NCBI GenBank assembly: GCA_031308135.1
Contig: JAHLJT010008756.1
Coordinates: 133,378,949 to 133,442,948 of the forward strand
Direction of reading: 5' to 3'
DNA length: 64,000 bases
DNA from: Acheta domesticus
Lineage: Eukaryota; Arthropoda; Insecta; Orthoptera; Gryllidae
In this document: positions 34,259 to 46,392 of the stretch, in pieces
Layout of the letters: each line of letters opens with the position of its first letter
Position numbering within the stretch: position 1 is the first letter of the stretch
Made by a program: the position numbers and the translations under genes
The notes under the pieces: generated by a model
The model's database searches: none
Seen by the model: only the letters and a program-made list of their open reading frames with translations
Told to the model about the DNA's origin: nothing

Positions 34259-35185
34259 ATTTTTTATTCATGGAAAAGAATTCAGCTCCCATCTTTAAGA
34301 ACTTGATTTCTCTTAAAGCCTGAAATTAAACAGTTTCCATGAAAAAATAAATATACAACGTTTTCACTTGCAAATCCATTACCCATTTACAATACAGTGC
34401 GTAACAACTGCCATCTTTGATGAGAAGAATATATTTGGATACTTCTACACCCTTTATAGTTCAGCCCTTTATAGCATAGTGTAACTCAGCTCTAACGAAG
34501 TTTTTCAGATCATAAACGCATTCGAACGATTTAATTATGAACTACTTTATTTTAAATGCGATGTACATAAAGCGTTCATGTCACCCCACGCACAAAACGT
34601 TACTAGGAAAATAATCAAACTAAAATACGAGTGATATTACTTGACACTTTTTCACATACACAATTTGCAAACTTAGAACATTTTTTTAATCAAGAAAAAT
34701 AGCATGTTTGTAACATCTGGCAAACAAATAATTTAATTTTGTGTTTTACTCAAGTAATATTTACTTCTGAACTTTTTTACTATTTTTCCCTTAATTAAAA
34801 TAAATAAATGTAATGAAATATAATTATTACAAGTAAAATTTAAAAAATCATGCAATAAAGGGTTAACCGTGGTCCGGTTATCTTTCGTGTTAGTGCGTCA
34901 TTTTTTTAGAGAAACATTTTTTCTCAAACCCACCTGCCCAGATCATCCACACACCTTCCCTGTCCGAATTACAGACTGCGCATCCGCTTAGCTCAGGGTG
35001 GACCGCGCGAGAGTCACACCTAGGCGGGCGGGGAGGCGCGACGTGAAATGCAGAAAGGCGGAAAGAACGGGGAGGGGAGGGGAGGGAATGGGCGGGGAGG
35101 GCGCGTAGGCCGCGAGAAAATGAATCGGGCGCATTCATCAACGCTAACGCTGAAATACCGCGCTCCATCCATTAGCGAGCGCGCG
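34259..35185. other. AT-rich non-coding, then GC-rich
   Basis: AT-rich to 34900. 34980-35185 is CpG-rich. Nothing assignable. Confidence 0.45.
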
Positions 35186-35800
35186 CGGACGAGAGGGCGG
35201 GGGAAGGGCGGGGAAGGGCGGGAATGACGGGGAACGGCGGGAAAGGGTGGGGTGGAGCGGGGAGGGCGAGGAGCGGAAACGGTTGGGAGACTAGAAGGTA
35301 GGATGTGGTGGATTGGGATGGGAGGATGAGGTGGGTTGACACGGGAGGGGAAGGTGAAGTGGGTGGGAAGGGGGAGGGCAGAAAGGGAAGATGATTGTTA
35401 GTGAATCAGAGGGGATATAATGACATGGGGTGGAGAGGTTGGGGTAGGATGGGTTGAGTTGATGAGATGGGTTGAGTGGGTGGGATCGGTGGGATGTGTT
35501 GGAAGAGTGGGATGGTTGGGAAAGGTGGGGTTGGTTAGGAGTGGGGATGGATGTGTGTGTGGGTGGGCGAGCGGGCGGGTTTGTTGAGGGTAGTGGGGTG
35601 GATGGCATGGGTAGGATAGGTTGACTGGGTGGCATGGGTGGGAAGGGTTGGGAAGTGGAGTAGGTGGGATAGGTGGGGTAGGTGGGTAGGTGGGGTGGGT
35701 GAGGAGGGTGGGGAGGTGGGCAGGATGGAATGGGTAAAATGAGTGGTATGGTTGGGAAGGGTGGGATGGGTGGAGTGGAAGTTGTGGGTGGAATGGATAG
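35186..35800 (+). repeat. Degenerate G-rich array (GGGTGGGATGGG-like)
   Basis: GGGCGGGGAAGGGCGG at the start, then irregular GGTGGGATGGGTTGAG, GGTGGGATRGGTGGG and similar units without a stable period. The opposite strand reads as Pro/Ser/Thr/His-rich. Confidence 0.75.
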
Positions 35801-36990
35801 GCTGATGATGAAAGGATATATCAATGGAGGGCCATGGAAGGGAATGCGTTGGTTCGCCCGCGGAAGCATCAACCACCTGAGCAATGGGGAACCCCCGAAC
35901 CAGCGTTATGTCTGGTTTGGAACGGTCGCAGGTGCGCACTGAATCGCCCATGACATTGGGCGATGCTCTCGAACTGAATCCCCTAGAGCAGGTTGGCTGG
36001 CCAACCTCGGGTGCTTGCAGGAGTCATCAGACGAATCTTATCATGCTCTCCGTCTTCCATTTCGAACGCTCCCTCATCATTCCTATGGTCAAAATGTATC
36101 GTCAGCAAACGAGACACAATGGTAGCTGCAGCACCATTGACGACTGTGATCGCCCTCTCACCGAAGAGACATTGTAGATTGGTGAAATGTGACTTTTGAA
36201 TTATTATTTGACGTTGAAAATAAACAATTTCGGCGTAAATGAACAAGTAAATATCCACATGCTCTCAAATATATTTTCAAGCAATTTTAAAAGTTACATT
36301 GAGTGAAATGTTAATGAATCAAATCAATAGAAACGAAACAATACAATCGTAGGCTGAAAGGAAAACACGTTTTCAGAAGCAATTACCAATTTCTGCGAAT
36401 GTTCACAAATAGATGACTATAAATGAATTAAAGAAAAATATATCCTATAATTGATTATCGGAGGAATGTATTTGTTGTTCTGTACATTGCCTTGTACCGT
36501 TATGTGAATTAAATTGAATTACGTTATTCAGGGGGCTATCAAACCTTTATTTGCCAATAATAGTGTTCAGTAAAACACACATACTTTATAGTTCTTTCTC
36601 ATAAATTAATATCAGTCTATTCTTTGGGTTAATATTCTCTATTTTCAATACAATGTTTCAAAATGCATTTTGTAGCACTTCTATTCTCTGGTTACATATT
36701 TTCATTTACTCTTTTTCATAAAAATAATGAATTATCCTCTTGACTGTCACTGAAAATAATTTCGATAAACGCATGGTCCGTAGTCCACACTCTACATAGC
36801 ATACGCGTGGAATTGGAGTACTAGAAAGAACCTCTAGATCTCGACACTGTCGATTCGGCGTGCTACGTGTCCGCCAAAGCTGGACGAACAGCATTGGTCT
36901 TAGCAGCGGATGCAAACGTTGGCATGCCGGAGTTCTGCGTGGTCGTACCATGAAGCAAGAGAGAGGAATGGAAAGAATCGGTGACTACGT
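35801..36990. other. Non-coding stretch with two unassigned frames
   Basis: Minus frame 36258-35983 has ordinary composition (LFGERAITVVNGAAATIVS...). Minus frame 36951-36706 is Arg-rich. Neither is recognised and neither has neighbouring exons I can connect. They may be remnants of mobile elements. Confidence 0.35.
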
Positions 36991-37650
36991 GAGGATGGGA
37001 GGGAGAGGGAGGAGATGATAATGGGAGGGAGAGGGAGGAGGTGAGAATGGGAGGGAGAGGGGAGGAGGTGAGAAAGGGAGGGAGAGGGAGGAGATGATAA
37101 TGGGAGGGAGAGGGAGGAGGTGAGAATGGGAGGGAGAGGGAGGAGGTGAGAATGGGAGGGAGAGGGAGGAGATGAGAATGGGAGGGAGAGGGAGGAGGTG
37201 AGAATGGGAGGGAGAGGGAGGAGGTGATGATGGGAGGGAGAAGAAGGAGGTGAGAATGGGAGGGAGAGGGAGGAGGTGAGAATGGGAGGGAGAGGGAGGA
37301 GGTGATGATGGGAGGGAGAGGGAGGAGATGATAATGGGAGGGAGAGGGAGGAGGTGAGAATGGGAGGGAGAGGGAGGAGGTGAGAAAGGGAGGGAGAGGG
37401 AGGAGGTGATGATGGGAGGGAGAGGGAGGAGATGAGAATGGGAGGGAGAGGGAGGAGGTGAGAAAGGGAGGTAGAGGGAGGAGGTGATGATGGGAGGGAG
37501 AAGAAGGAGGTGAGAATGGGAGGGAGAGGGAGGAGGTGAGAATGGGAGGGAGAGGGAGGAGATGAGAATGGGAGGGAGAAGAAGGAGGTGAGAATGGGAG
37601 GGAGAGGGAGGAGGTGAGAATGGGAGGGAGAGGAAGGAGATGAGAAGGGA
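36991..37650 (+). repeat. 26-bp array GGTGAGAATGGGAGGGAGAGGGAGGA, about 25 copies
   Basis: Units vary at defined sites (GAGAATGGG / GATAATGGG / GATGATGGG / GAGAAAGGG, and GAGAGGGAGG / GAGAAGAAGG) in an order that suggests repeated block duplication. Purine strand is plus throughout, so triplex formation is possible. Confidence 0.95.
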
Positions 37651-39710
37651 GCGAAAAACGAGAAAAGTCAGAAGGAATAAGAGGTAGATGCGCACCTTGA
37701 TCACCAACAGCTGACTGACGCTGTGCGAAAGCATCAGTGAATACTCAGGGAAAAGACTATAAGAACCCAAATAAATCAGTTGCTGTTTCTGTGTTGCAAT
37801 AGCGTTTCGTGTTACGAAAAGAAAAAGTCCATTATTCTAATGGTGAATACTACTTCTGCTGAACATATTTTGATCGAATATTTTGCTATCTCTGATAGAA
37901 TGATTCCAAGAGTTACCTGCGAGTACTTCTGCAACTTTACCGACGTTGGTGTAATGATTCCAGTTAAACTAAAATTACGTTGCTGGAATGACACAAATAT
38001 TTCTTGCAGAAAGATGAAAAAAATCTGCCTGCACACACGCATATACTAGGTTCGATCTAAGCTCACTAATGAGATTCGAGATGTGTATGAGGTGGAAATG
38101 ATCAAAAGTGTAAAACATCAAAATTCACGCCCAATGCTCAACATCCTACAAACATATTTTAAAATCGTGCGTCGTTTCCGGCGCACGATTGCATAACTTT
38201 CTGTTCTTACTTACTTAACTTTATTTCATAAGGCGAGAAAAGTAAAAATTCAGATTTTAATCCGACATTATTGTACTTTGATTTAGATCTACAAGTTTTT
38301 AGTATTTTGTGAACATTTCTGTTGCAGAAATAACGTGTATTTCAATCCAATATGAGAATTCAATAGAAATTCATAATAAATACTCTGATTCATATTGGTG
38401 AATCGATTCAAACAATTTAATTTCCAGCTTTTTTGTTATACCTACGAACGGGAATAGAACGTGAAAGAGAAATTCGATTCAGCAGAGTCCACTAAATATA
38501 CTTCGATATCCTGTACAAATACCACACGTAGTAAACTACTTACATCAATCGACGCAACTTGCAAATGGTCAGAGCTTCTACAGTTGGCACTTTGTTTCCA
38601 ATGTAAAAGAGAAAACTAATTGTCTCTGTTTGAAAGGAATTTAGAGGAACATATTCACCAGAATGAGAATATGACGAAAATGAGAGGACGATCATTTAAA
38701 CGGTTTCGATCAGATTTCCCTCAGCCCTTAAAACATTTTAATGAAACGAGACTAACTAATGTCGCTTTTGAAACAAAAAAACTCCAGAACATCAGAAATA
38801 ATTACTCACAAGCCCAGAGGTAAGGTTCCTATTCCAAGAACTCGGGAGAAGACGTCAAGCTCACCTGAAAAGACACAAAACTTCTCTGTGTAACTCATAA
38901 AAACTATTTTCCTACGACTGAAAACAGCAAAGCATGATTAACACACAGACATAGTTAGTGAGACCAGCATCACAACACAAAGTTACGTATCCAGCTGCAG
39001 AGAAGCGGTTCTGAGCCGTCTTTGTCTTCAGAAGAGCGCAACTCGCGAGTACAGGCACTCCAATTTGCCGGTGAATAACATCGAGATGTTGCGCATCAAC
39101 CAGATGCGTGAGGCACGTGGCAAGCCATCGCGCTCGCAGAAGGAGCTAATTGCCACGTTCCTCGAACCCGTTTCTAACGAGCCAGCTTGCTATCTCGCGG
39201 GAAGTAACCACTTGCTCCGAGATAAACTGTGAACGTATACGAACGCTCCTTTATAAGCGATGTTTACGCGACAATCAGATGTGGAATTAACACTCCAAAC
39301 ATTATGCAATTAAGCTTATCTCCGCCTTTAAAACGTCCCCACACCGTAATGTAATCAGCGTAGAAAGCGTGTTGAGAAGAAAACTAGGTAGCAGGGAAGC
39401 GAGGAGGCAGACGTGCACCTTTAGTGCGCCGAAGGTTGAAAAACACTGCGCTAAACCTTCGCCGACTTAGCCGCTTCGACCATCCGGGCCGGATTCCAGC
39501 CCTTTGAAACTCGGGGCAAGTGCGGCAGCAAACACTCGGGAAACACGCCCTCGCCGCGCAGTCAACTATTCATTGCGCGTAATTACCTTCCTAAATATTT
39601 CTCCCGCCGCGGCGGGCGGCGCGCAGCGCGTGGGAGTGCGGGGCGAGGAAGGGCGGGACAGGAAACAGCGGCCAGGGCTGAGCGGGGAAGAAGGGAGAGA
39701 AGGGGGATGG
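37651..39710. other. Non-coding stretch
   Basis: No gene. 38176-38202 is the second copy of the 27-bp match at 5008-5034. 39400-39700 is CpG-rich. Short frames at 37780-38049 and 38620-38823 are unassigned. Confidence 0.45.
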
Positions 39711-40205
39711 AAGGGACGCGAAGGGACGGAAAGGGACGGAAAGGGACGGAAAGGGACGGAAAGGGACGGAAAGGGACGGAAAGGGACGGAAAGGGACGGA
39801 AAGGGACGGAAAGGGACGGAAAGGGACGGAAAGGGACGGAAAGGGACGGAAAGGGACGGAAAGGGACGGAAAGGGACGGAAAGGGACGGAAAGGGACGGA
39901 AAGGGACGGAAAGGGACGGAAAGGGACGGAAAGGGACGGGACGGGAAGGGACGGGAAGGGACGGGAAAGAACGGGAAAGAACGGGAAAGAACGGGAAAGG
40001 ACGGGAAAGGACGGGAAGGGACGGGAAGGGACGGGAAGGGAAGGGACGGGAAGGGACGGGAAGGGACGGGAAAGAACGGGAAAGAACGGGAAAAGAACGG
40101 GAAGGGACGGGAAGGGACGGGAAGGGAAGGGACGGGAAGGGACGGGAAAGAACGGGAAAGAACGGGAAAGGACGGGAAGGGACGGGAAGGGACGGGACGG
40201 GACCG
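39711..40205 (+). repeat. 10-bp array AAGGGACGGA, then variant units
   Basis: 39711-39940 holds about 23 nearly identical decamers (six per 60 bases). 39941-40205 holds shifted variants AAGGGACGGG, AAAGAACGGG and AAAGGACGGG. Gly/Lys/Arg/Asp-rich frames are artefacts. It carries the core GGGACGG shared with other arrays in the window. Confidence 0.95.
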
Positions 40206-40585
40206 AACGGTAACGGACGGGGCGGCGTTGGACGGAGTGCATCGGACGGAGCAGCATTGACGTGCGGTATTAGACACGGGATTAGACGCGGCGGGTATTC
40301 GACGAGGAGGGACGGGGCGGGGCGGGGCTGGCAGGGACGGGGCGGGGTGGGCGGGATGCGACGGAACGGACGGAATGAGACAGGAAAGAGCGTGGGGGGC
40401 CAGGCGAGACAAGAAGGGACTGAACGGGTCGGCACGAGGGGACTGGACGGGGCGGGGCGTGACGGACAGGATGGGACGGAGCGGAGCGGAACGGAGCGGG
40501 GCGGGGCGAGACTGCGGGCGAGGGACGGACAACCCCGGGCGGAGTGGGACGGTAAGCGAGGGACGGGCAGGGTAGGAGGAGGGAC
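40206..40585 (+). repeat. Degenerate GGGACGG-rich tract
   Basis: Irregular GGGACGGGGCGGGG, GGGACGGAGCGGAGCGG and GGACGGGGCGGGGC runs without a fixed period, continuing the preceding array. Confidence 0.7.
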
Positions 40586-41820
40586 ATGCGAGGGCGCAGA
40601 GGCGAGCGAGCTGGCTGGCTGGCTGCGCAGTCGCTCGCATGAACGGGCCGACGCGCTGCGCAAATGTGTGCCCGTGCGCAGCAGGCGGTGAGTAAAGGCT
40701 GCGCCGAGTTGCCTGCGCTGCAGCGGCCGCAGAATTTAAGTCCACGCGAACGTACCATGTACGCAAGGGAACGCAGATATCAGCATGTCTCTTTATATAA
40801 TTTTTGTCTACTTATCTATTTTTGTTTATTTATCTAATTTTTGTGCTCACACACTACTCATTAGGTATATACTTCAACGTATATACATTATACTTCAAAA
40901 ATTCAAACATTTTAAATATTGTTCAATAACATTTTTTAAAATATATTTATTATTGAATGTGACTTAACTATTGTAACGTCTTCCTTTTCTCTCCGAACAT
41001 TTCTCTCCGAACAGTGGAAACATTCGATAAATTGTATCAGTAAATTACCTAACTATCACAGTATTATATATCTCAGGCATGCTGTTTCATGAATAGTTTG
41101 TAATACGTGTTTTCCAGACAATCGTTTTTTTTTCAGACTGCTTCTTTAGAGCAACACAAAATATGGTTGAGATTGCTTTTTCAATAATACGAGTTTAGAC
41201 TCAAGTCTCAATTTTTCAGGTTATTAAAAACCTAATAGGGCTACAGCGTCCTGTTTTAGTAAAACAAGTTTCTTGTACCGTGAAATGATTATGTTTCAAG
41301 ATTAGATAGAGATTTTCTTGTGATGCGGGTGTTTTAAAGAGGAAATCGTTTTGAACAGGCGTGCATTACCTGCTAGAGATCGATTTTATAATGGTCAATT
41401 TCAGACAAGCTTGCTGTATTTCCGATTTGTAAAATTGTAGACTAGCCAACATTACCAGCGCTGGCAACGCTAATAGAGAAATCTATCCTGACGTTGCCGC
41501 AACTGCTCGTCGCCGTTCCCTGTGTTTGCAATTCGCCCGACAGAGAGGCAAACGCGAAGGGGCAGAAGGGGTTAAAGCGTCAGTGGAATGAAGGGGAAGG
41601 ATTCCCGGGAACGACTTAAACACACATTAAAGGTAATTAGCGGCCGATTCAAAAAGAGGGGCGCCGTCTTGAGCTGCGAGGGATCCGCATGCATTGTTAA
41701 TGCCCCTCGCTAACGCAGTTTTAACCACAGCGCGGCGCGGGGCACTTTACAAGGCGGCGGCGGCGTCGCGCGTCGCGGCCGGTGCCCCTCCTCCCTCGCC
41801 CCCGCTCCATTTTGCTTCGA
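40586..41820. other. CpG-rich flank, then AT-rich non-coding
   Basis: 40590-40740 is CpG-rich, then AT-rich to 41450, and GC-rich again. No gene or element seen. Confidence 0.45.
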
Positions 41821-42100
41821 CCCGCCCTGTCCCGCTCCGTCCCACCTTGTCTCGCTTCGTCCCACCCGGTCCCGCTCCGTCCCACCCGGTCCCGCTCCGT
41901 CCCACCCGGTCCCGCTCCGTCCCACCCGGTCCCGCTCCGTCCCACCCGGTCCCGCTCCGTCCCACCCGGTCCTGCTCCATCTCACCCGGTCCCGCTCCGT
42001 CCCACCCTGTCCCGCTCCGTCCCGCCCTGTCCCGCTCCGTCCCACCCTATCCCGCTCCGTCCCGCCCTGTCACGCTCCGTCCCGCCCTGTCCCACTCCGT
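41821..42100 (+). repeat. 20-bp array CCCGCTCCGTCCCACCCGGT, 14 copies
   Basis: Exactly three units per 60 bases. The middle six are identical; outer units change CACCCGGT to CACCTTGT, CGCCCTGT or CACCCTGT. The reverse strand contains GGGACGG. Confidence 0.95.
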
Positions 42101-42933
42101 TCACCATTTCCGCCCCGTTACGTGCCCCTCTCCTCCATCCTCTCAGCGTATTAGATTTACCGCCTGTTCCTCTTCTCTCCATTACGTTCCATCAGGGCCC
42201 GTCCCGTCACGCCCTCCCGGGACCGGGCCCACACCGCTCCTCCCTTCTCCTTTCCATTCCCTTCCCTTCCCGTCCTTCCATCTCCCCACTCTGAACCATT
42301 CAGATTTAGGAAAAGGGAACCCGTTCACACATCCAACAAAAACGTTTATACTCAACACAAAATTAGTATCTTGGAAACCATCAACTAATTGAAAGTGAAG
42401 GATTTATGCATTACCATTATAAATCCTGTAAATTGTTACAATTATTATCCTATTACAAAATATTTACTTCTCGTTCGCGTGTTTTCTTCTGGGAATCGCT
42501 TCATAAATTGTATCAATTGCAAGCCGTAACTGACACATTAATTCGTGTCATATAAGAAGAATGCGAGAGGAGGGGAGGGAAAAGGAGTGGGGGAGGTGCG
42601 GTGCTCTGGCGGCCCGACGGGCGAGAAACGTCGGCCGCCGTTTCGCCCGTAACGCGCAGTACAATTAGGCCGCAAACAAAGCCCAGGGATAATGGAACGA
42701 GAGGCGCCCACCAGATACACTTTCCAGCGCGTTGCGCCGCGCGGCTCCGCGCTGCGCGAGGTGCAACGGCGCGCTGCGCTGGGTGGCCGCGTGCGTTGCC
42801 AGATTTTTCACCCACCCACCACCACCACTACGGAATTTCTCCAAACAACCTCTCCAATTACACACAGTTCCCCATCTTTCAAACGAAAACTATTCTCCAA
42901 ATTTGCCGTATTTCATGACCATCTGTAGTGGAA
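42101..42933. other. Non-coding with a CpG-rich patch
   Basis: 42240-42290 has CCTTCCC-type runs; 42590-42800 is CpG-rich. No gene called. Confidence 0.4.
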
Positions 42934-43390
42934 CCTATTGTGTGGTTCACAAGTATTGGTCTAATAAATGGAATTTATGTCAGTTAGCCAACATTTCTGA
43001 GTTTTATTTTTCCATAATTGCACAATGTACATTGCAAAAACACAACTACACAATTACATGCCAGTGTGCTGGAAGCAAATATATCCAATCACAAATTGTT
43101 TGTTTTATGTATATAAATACAATACCAAAATTATTATTTTTTAAATTAAATTAGTGTTGTATGCATTTTAATTTAATGTAAAAAAATAATAATTTTGGTA
43201 TTTTGGTATATACATAAAACAAACAATTTGTGTGCTTCCAGCACACTTGCATGTAATTAGTTTTTATACATTGTGTGGTTGTCTTTATACAATGTATAAT
43301 GTGTAATTATGGAAAAATAAAACTCAGAAACGTCGGCTAACTGACATAAATTTCATTTATTAGACCAATACTCATGAACCCCACTATTAA
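42934..43390. mobile_element. Long-hairpin (foldback) element, arms about 210 bp
   Basis: The left arm 42944-43155 and right arm 43380-43170 match over almost their whole length: TATTGGTCTAATAAATGGAA, GTCAGTTAGCC, GAGTTTTATTTTTCCATAAT, GTGCTGGAAGC, ACAAATTGTTTGTTTTATGT and AATTATTATTTTTT. The loop is only about 15 bases around 43156-43170. Small indels separate the arms. No frame spans the arms. It reads as a MITE or foldback unit able to form a ~200-bp RNA or DNA hairpin. Confidence 0.8.
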
Positions 43391-44139
43391 TTCTCCAAAT
43401 TGTGGACCAGCGACACGAGCTGTCCTTAACGATTCCATTGGCTCCCCTTAAATTCAAGTAACTCAAATCAACCAGTCATCGTCCTTCGAGTTGCTCAAAG
43501 CCCTGTATCTTCGATTTTCTCGTGTTTTTCTTTCTCTATACCTGTTGTTTATTTTTCTCTTTTTGATTCACAAAATAAGAGAGAATAAGCCTATTGTTTC
43601 TTTTTATTCATAATAATTAAATCTGTAATATTTCTATCTCGACTCTTAATGAAATTACTTTCCCCCAAAAATCTCCATACATTTCCCCGACCATTTATAT
43701 TTTATTTACCCACACAACGAAAAAATCCCCATTTTGGGGACAAAATTCCCCAATCTGGCAACCCTGCCAACGCTGTGACGCATCCACGAATTTTGGGGAA
43801 AATGTGGCGCTTGAGCACGGCGGCAAATTCCCGCTACGATAACGAGCCGCTTTGCGAAAAAAAAGGCTCCGTTGTGGGCGAAGAACTATGGTCCGATTAA
43901 AATAAGTTGATGATTGACAGTTGTGCTTCTCAAGGTCTGCTTCATACAATAAAAGTATATAATTTGGTTACTTTTATAAGTATTTATTTCAAATGCTCAT
44001 TTTCGTCTTTCGGGAACACGTGCTCAGTAGTACGCAACCTGTCAACGTCGCTCCTTTCCTTTCGCAACTGCCAATAACCAACGTCTTTTAATCGTTCTGT
44101 AGTGCGCCCTTTTAGTGCAGGTGCTGAGCATTTGATTCG
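43391..44139. other. Non-coding stretch
   Basis: No gene. The 83-codon frame at 43649-43900 is not recognisable. Confidence 0.45.
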
Positions 44140-45085
44140 ATTTATTGATTGATTGATTTCGGGGGCCACAACTGCTAAGGTAATTACTCCCGTAATTATA
44201 CTGCATGTTTTCCCTCGGAAGGCAGCAGTGATCTGTGCGCGCTGGATGGTGAGATCTGACGCCGACGATACGTCGGCTAGCGGAGTGTTCTCCAACTAGG
44301 TGCTTCCACTGAACAGCCCCAGCCGGGAAAAGCTCCAAGCTCCCGACTGGTCTCCCGATATTTGTGGCAGTGTGCAGTATGCGAGTGTAAGTGTAAATTA
44401 GGGATGAAGATAAGACAAAAAACGGCAGGAAAGATAGTGCGCGGTCCGTGGTCTGTTTGTTACGGTACTACACCAGTATTCACCTGCTCTCTGAATCTGA
44501 ATCAGTAAAATTGTCGCTGATTCAATCAGTGAAAGCCGAAGTCATTGATATCTTCAGTCGAAATGGATAGTTTCGATGACAATCAGCGAATATGCGAACC
44601 TTTTCATAATGACCCCCAGCATTTCACTGGCGTTAGTGATATAAGTGCCGCACCACCATCACTCACTGATCGTTCAGTCACGTCCAATTAGTTGCCTCAG
44701 ATTTCACTGATTCGAACAGTGAAGTTCCACTGATTCAAAAAGTGGACCCCATTTTCACTGATTTGTTCAATTCAATTCACTGATTGTCAGTGGCAGGGTT
44801 ACAACTGACGCCATCAGTGAATAGTCACTGTCAATCAGTAGTTTTTCACTGACTCAGACAAAGAGTGGGATTGATAGCAGAGACTCCGGAGAAATACTAA
44901 TCAAAGCAAGCAGCCAAGGGAATTCTCCTCCAAACAGCGACTGATTTCGACCTAGTTAGTGCGACCTAGTTAGTTAGTTCGACCGCTAGTGTCGAATAAC
45001 CTGCCCCTGTCGGGACTCGAACACTAGGACCTCCCGGACAGAAGTAGTGCTGTTGCGACATCAATTGAGGCTCTGAGCCACGAAG
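44140..45085 (-). mobile_element. SINE family A copy, interrupted by another transposon
   Basis: Read on minus, the head and body run from 45085 down to about 44870 (CTCAGAGCCTCAATTGATGT, near-perfect B box at 45014-45024, CGAACTAACTAACTAGGTCG, CTCCAAACAGCGACTGA on plus). The 3' part resumes at 44486 and runs to 44140 (GCGCGGTCCGTGGTCTGTTT on plus, and the GATTGATTGATT end). The gap holds a separate element, so the SINE is the older insertion. Confidence 0.8.
44487..44868. mobile_element. Inverted-repeat element nested in the SINE, rich in CACTGATT motifs
   Basis: Ends are imperfect inverted repeats (CTCTCTGAATCTGAATCAGT versus CACTCTTTGTCTGAGTCAGT reversed). The interior carries many CACTGATT / AATCAGTG motifs in both orientations, the usual look of transposase-binding subterminal repeats. 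The SINE sequence resumes after about 44868. Boundaries are uncertain by about ten bases and no clear target duplication is seen, so the superfamily is open. No coding frame. Confidence 0.6.
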
Positions 45086-45872
45086 CTGTTCGTTTCGATT
45101 CTCCGAACACTTCCTCTGTACCTGGTGGAAAAGTATTGCACAAAGCACTTCATCAACATACGTCATATGCAACCTGCTGTGTATTGCTGTCTCCGCACAC
45201 ACTTATTTTCCAACACAGCATTATTAAAAGATTCATCAGTAAGTAGAAATATCACATACTGGTAACACTTGTTTTTCTTAATATTGCTAATGTTTTGCAT
45301 AGTGCATTCAACATCAAAATTTACGGATATTACCTTTTTATAACTGAGATAATAGCCATAATGATCCTTTTTATGTCTCTCATAAGGAAGAACACTGCTC
45401 ACGTATCTTCTGTTCTAACAAATCAACGTGATATATGTGGCAACAATACAAAAATTGTATACCTTTACCCTTAAAAGCGCTAGTAAAGAAACGCCTCCTT
45501 AACTCACGAAGGAAACACCAGAAGTTGCCCACTTCAAGAAATTAGATTTCATCGGCACAAAAATTGGCTTATTTACGTTGAATGTAGCTGAACACCAACA
45601 ATTTGTTCGTTGTGTGCATTTTCCTTCTCGTAATTTTGAGGTTTGTAAATTGGGAAACCGACTGTTTTCGGATTCTGAGGTAGATAATACTCAAATTGAT
45701 CACAGAACGAACGGGTATTCGATTTATTTGTCTAACGTACACCAACACATTTAGAGAGATGCATTATTCAATGTTTCAAAGTAAGGCAAGAATTCACCTC
45801 AAGGCAAAGTGGGTGAACGCAGAGTTGTAATTCGGGGGGAGGGTATTGAACCCAAATTGTTTATAATATATT
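45086..45872. other. Non-coding stretch
   Basis: No feature recognised. Confidence 0.5.
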
Positions 45873-45880
45873 TTTTAATT

Positions 45881-46086
45881 ATTATTTAAGGTCACTTTGT
45901 AACATCTTGGTCATATAGCGACCACTGCAACTTTTAAACGGTAAGGGGAACTGTAGGGGAACACATAAGCACAACACAAACACACACAAATACACCCATG
46001 TCCGAGGCGGGACTCGAACCCCTGACCCCTCGATCCGAGATCACTACTGCACTACTGACTTACTCGAACTCTGCCATCGGACCGAC
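45881..46086 (-). mobile_element. SINE family B, 206 bp
   Basis: Perfect B box (GGACTCGAACC on plus, 46010-46020). The head (GTCGGTCCGATGGCAGAGTT on minus) and body (GGTCGCTATATGACC on minus) match the copy at 12442-12652. Flanking TTTTAATT at 45873-45880 and 46087-46094 is a plausible 8-bp target duplication. Confidence 0.75.
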
Positions 46087-46392
46087 TTTTAATTCTTGTA
46101 TCTTTACAGATTGAAATTCAGTTCAAAAGCTCACTCGAAACAGCAGATAACATAAAAACAAACAAGGTTATTTTTAATATATTGCGTTCATTAAAATAAA
46201 ATATTGCAAATCCTCAAAAATATTTGGCCTCGCCACCACAGAAAGAGCGTAATTTACGTAATAAATGGCCTAATAAATAATAAAAAAATTGAAATTTATT
46301 ATTTTTGTTTCCTCAAACCCGCGTGGCCCCTCTAAAGGTTAGCAGCAGAAAATATTTCCCTTGTTTTTGGAAAGAATGTGCCTGGGCGTTTT

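Noticed and set aside
39504..40766. Several 150-395-codon frames on both strands
   Set aside because: All come from the GGGACGG-type arrays; no domain, and mirror-image frames exist on the opposite strand.
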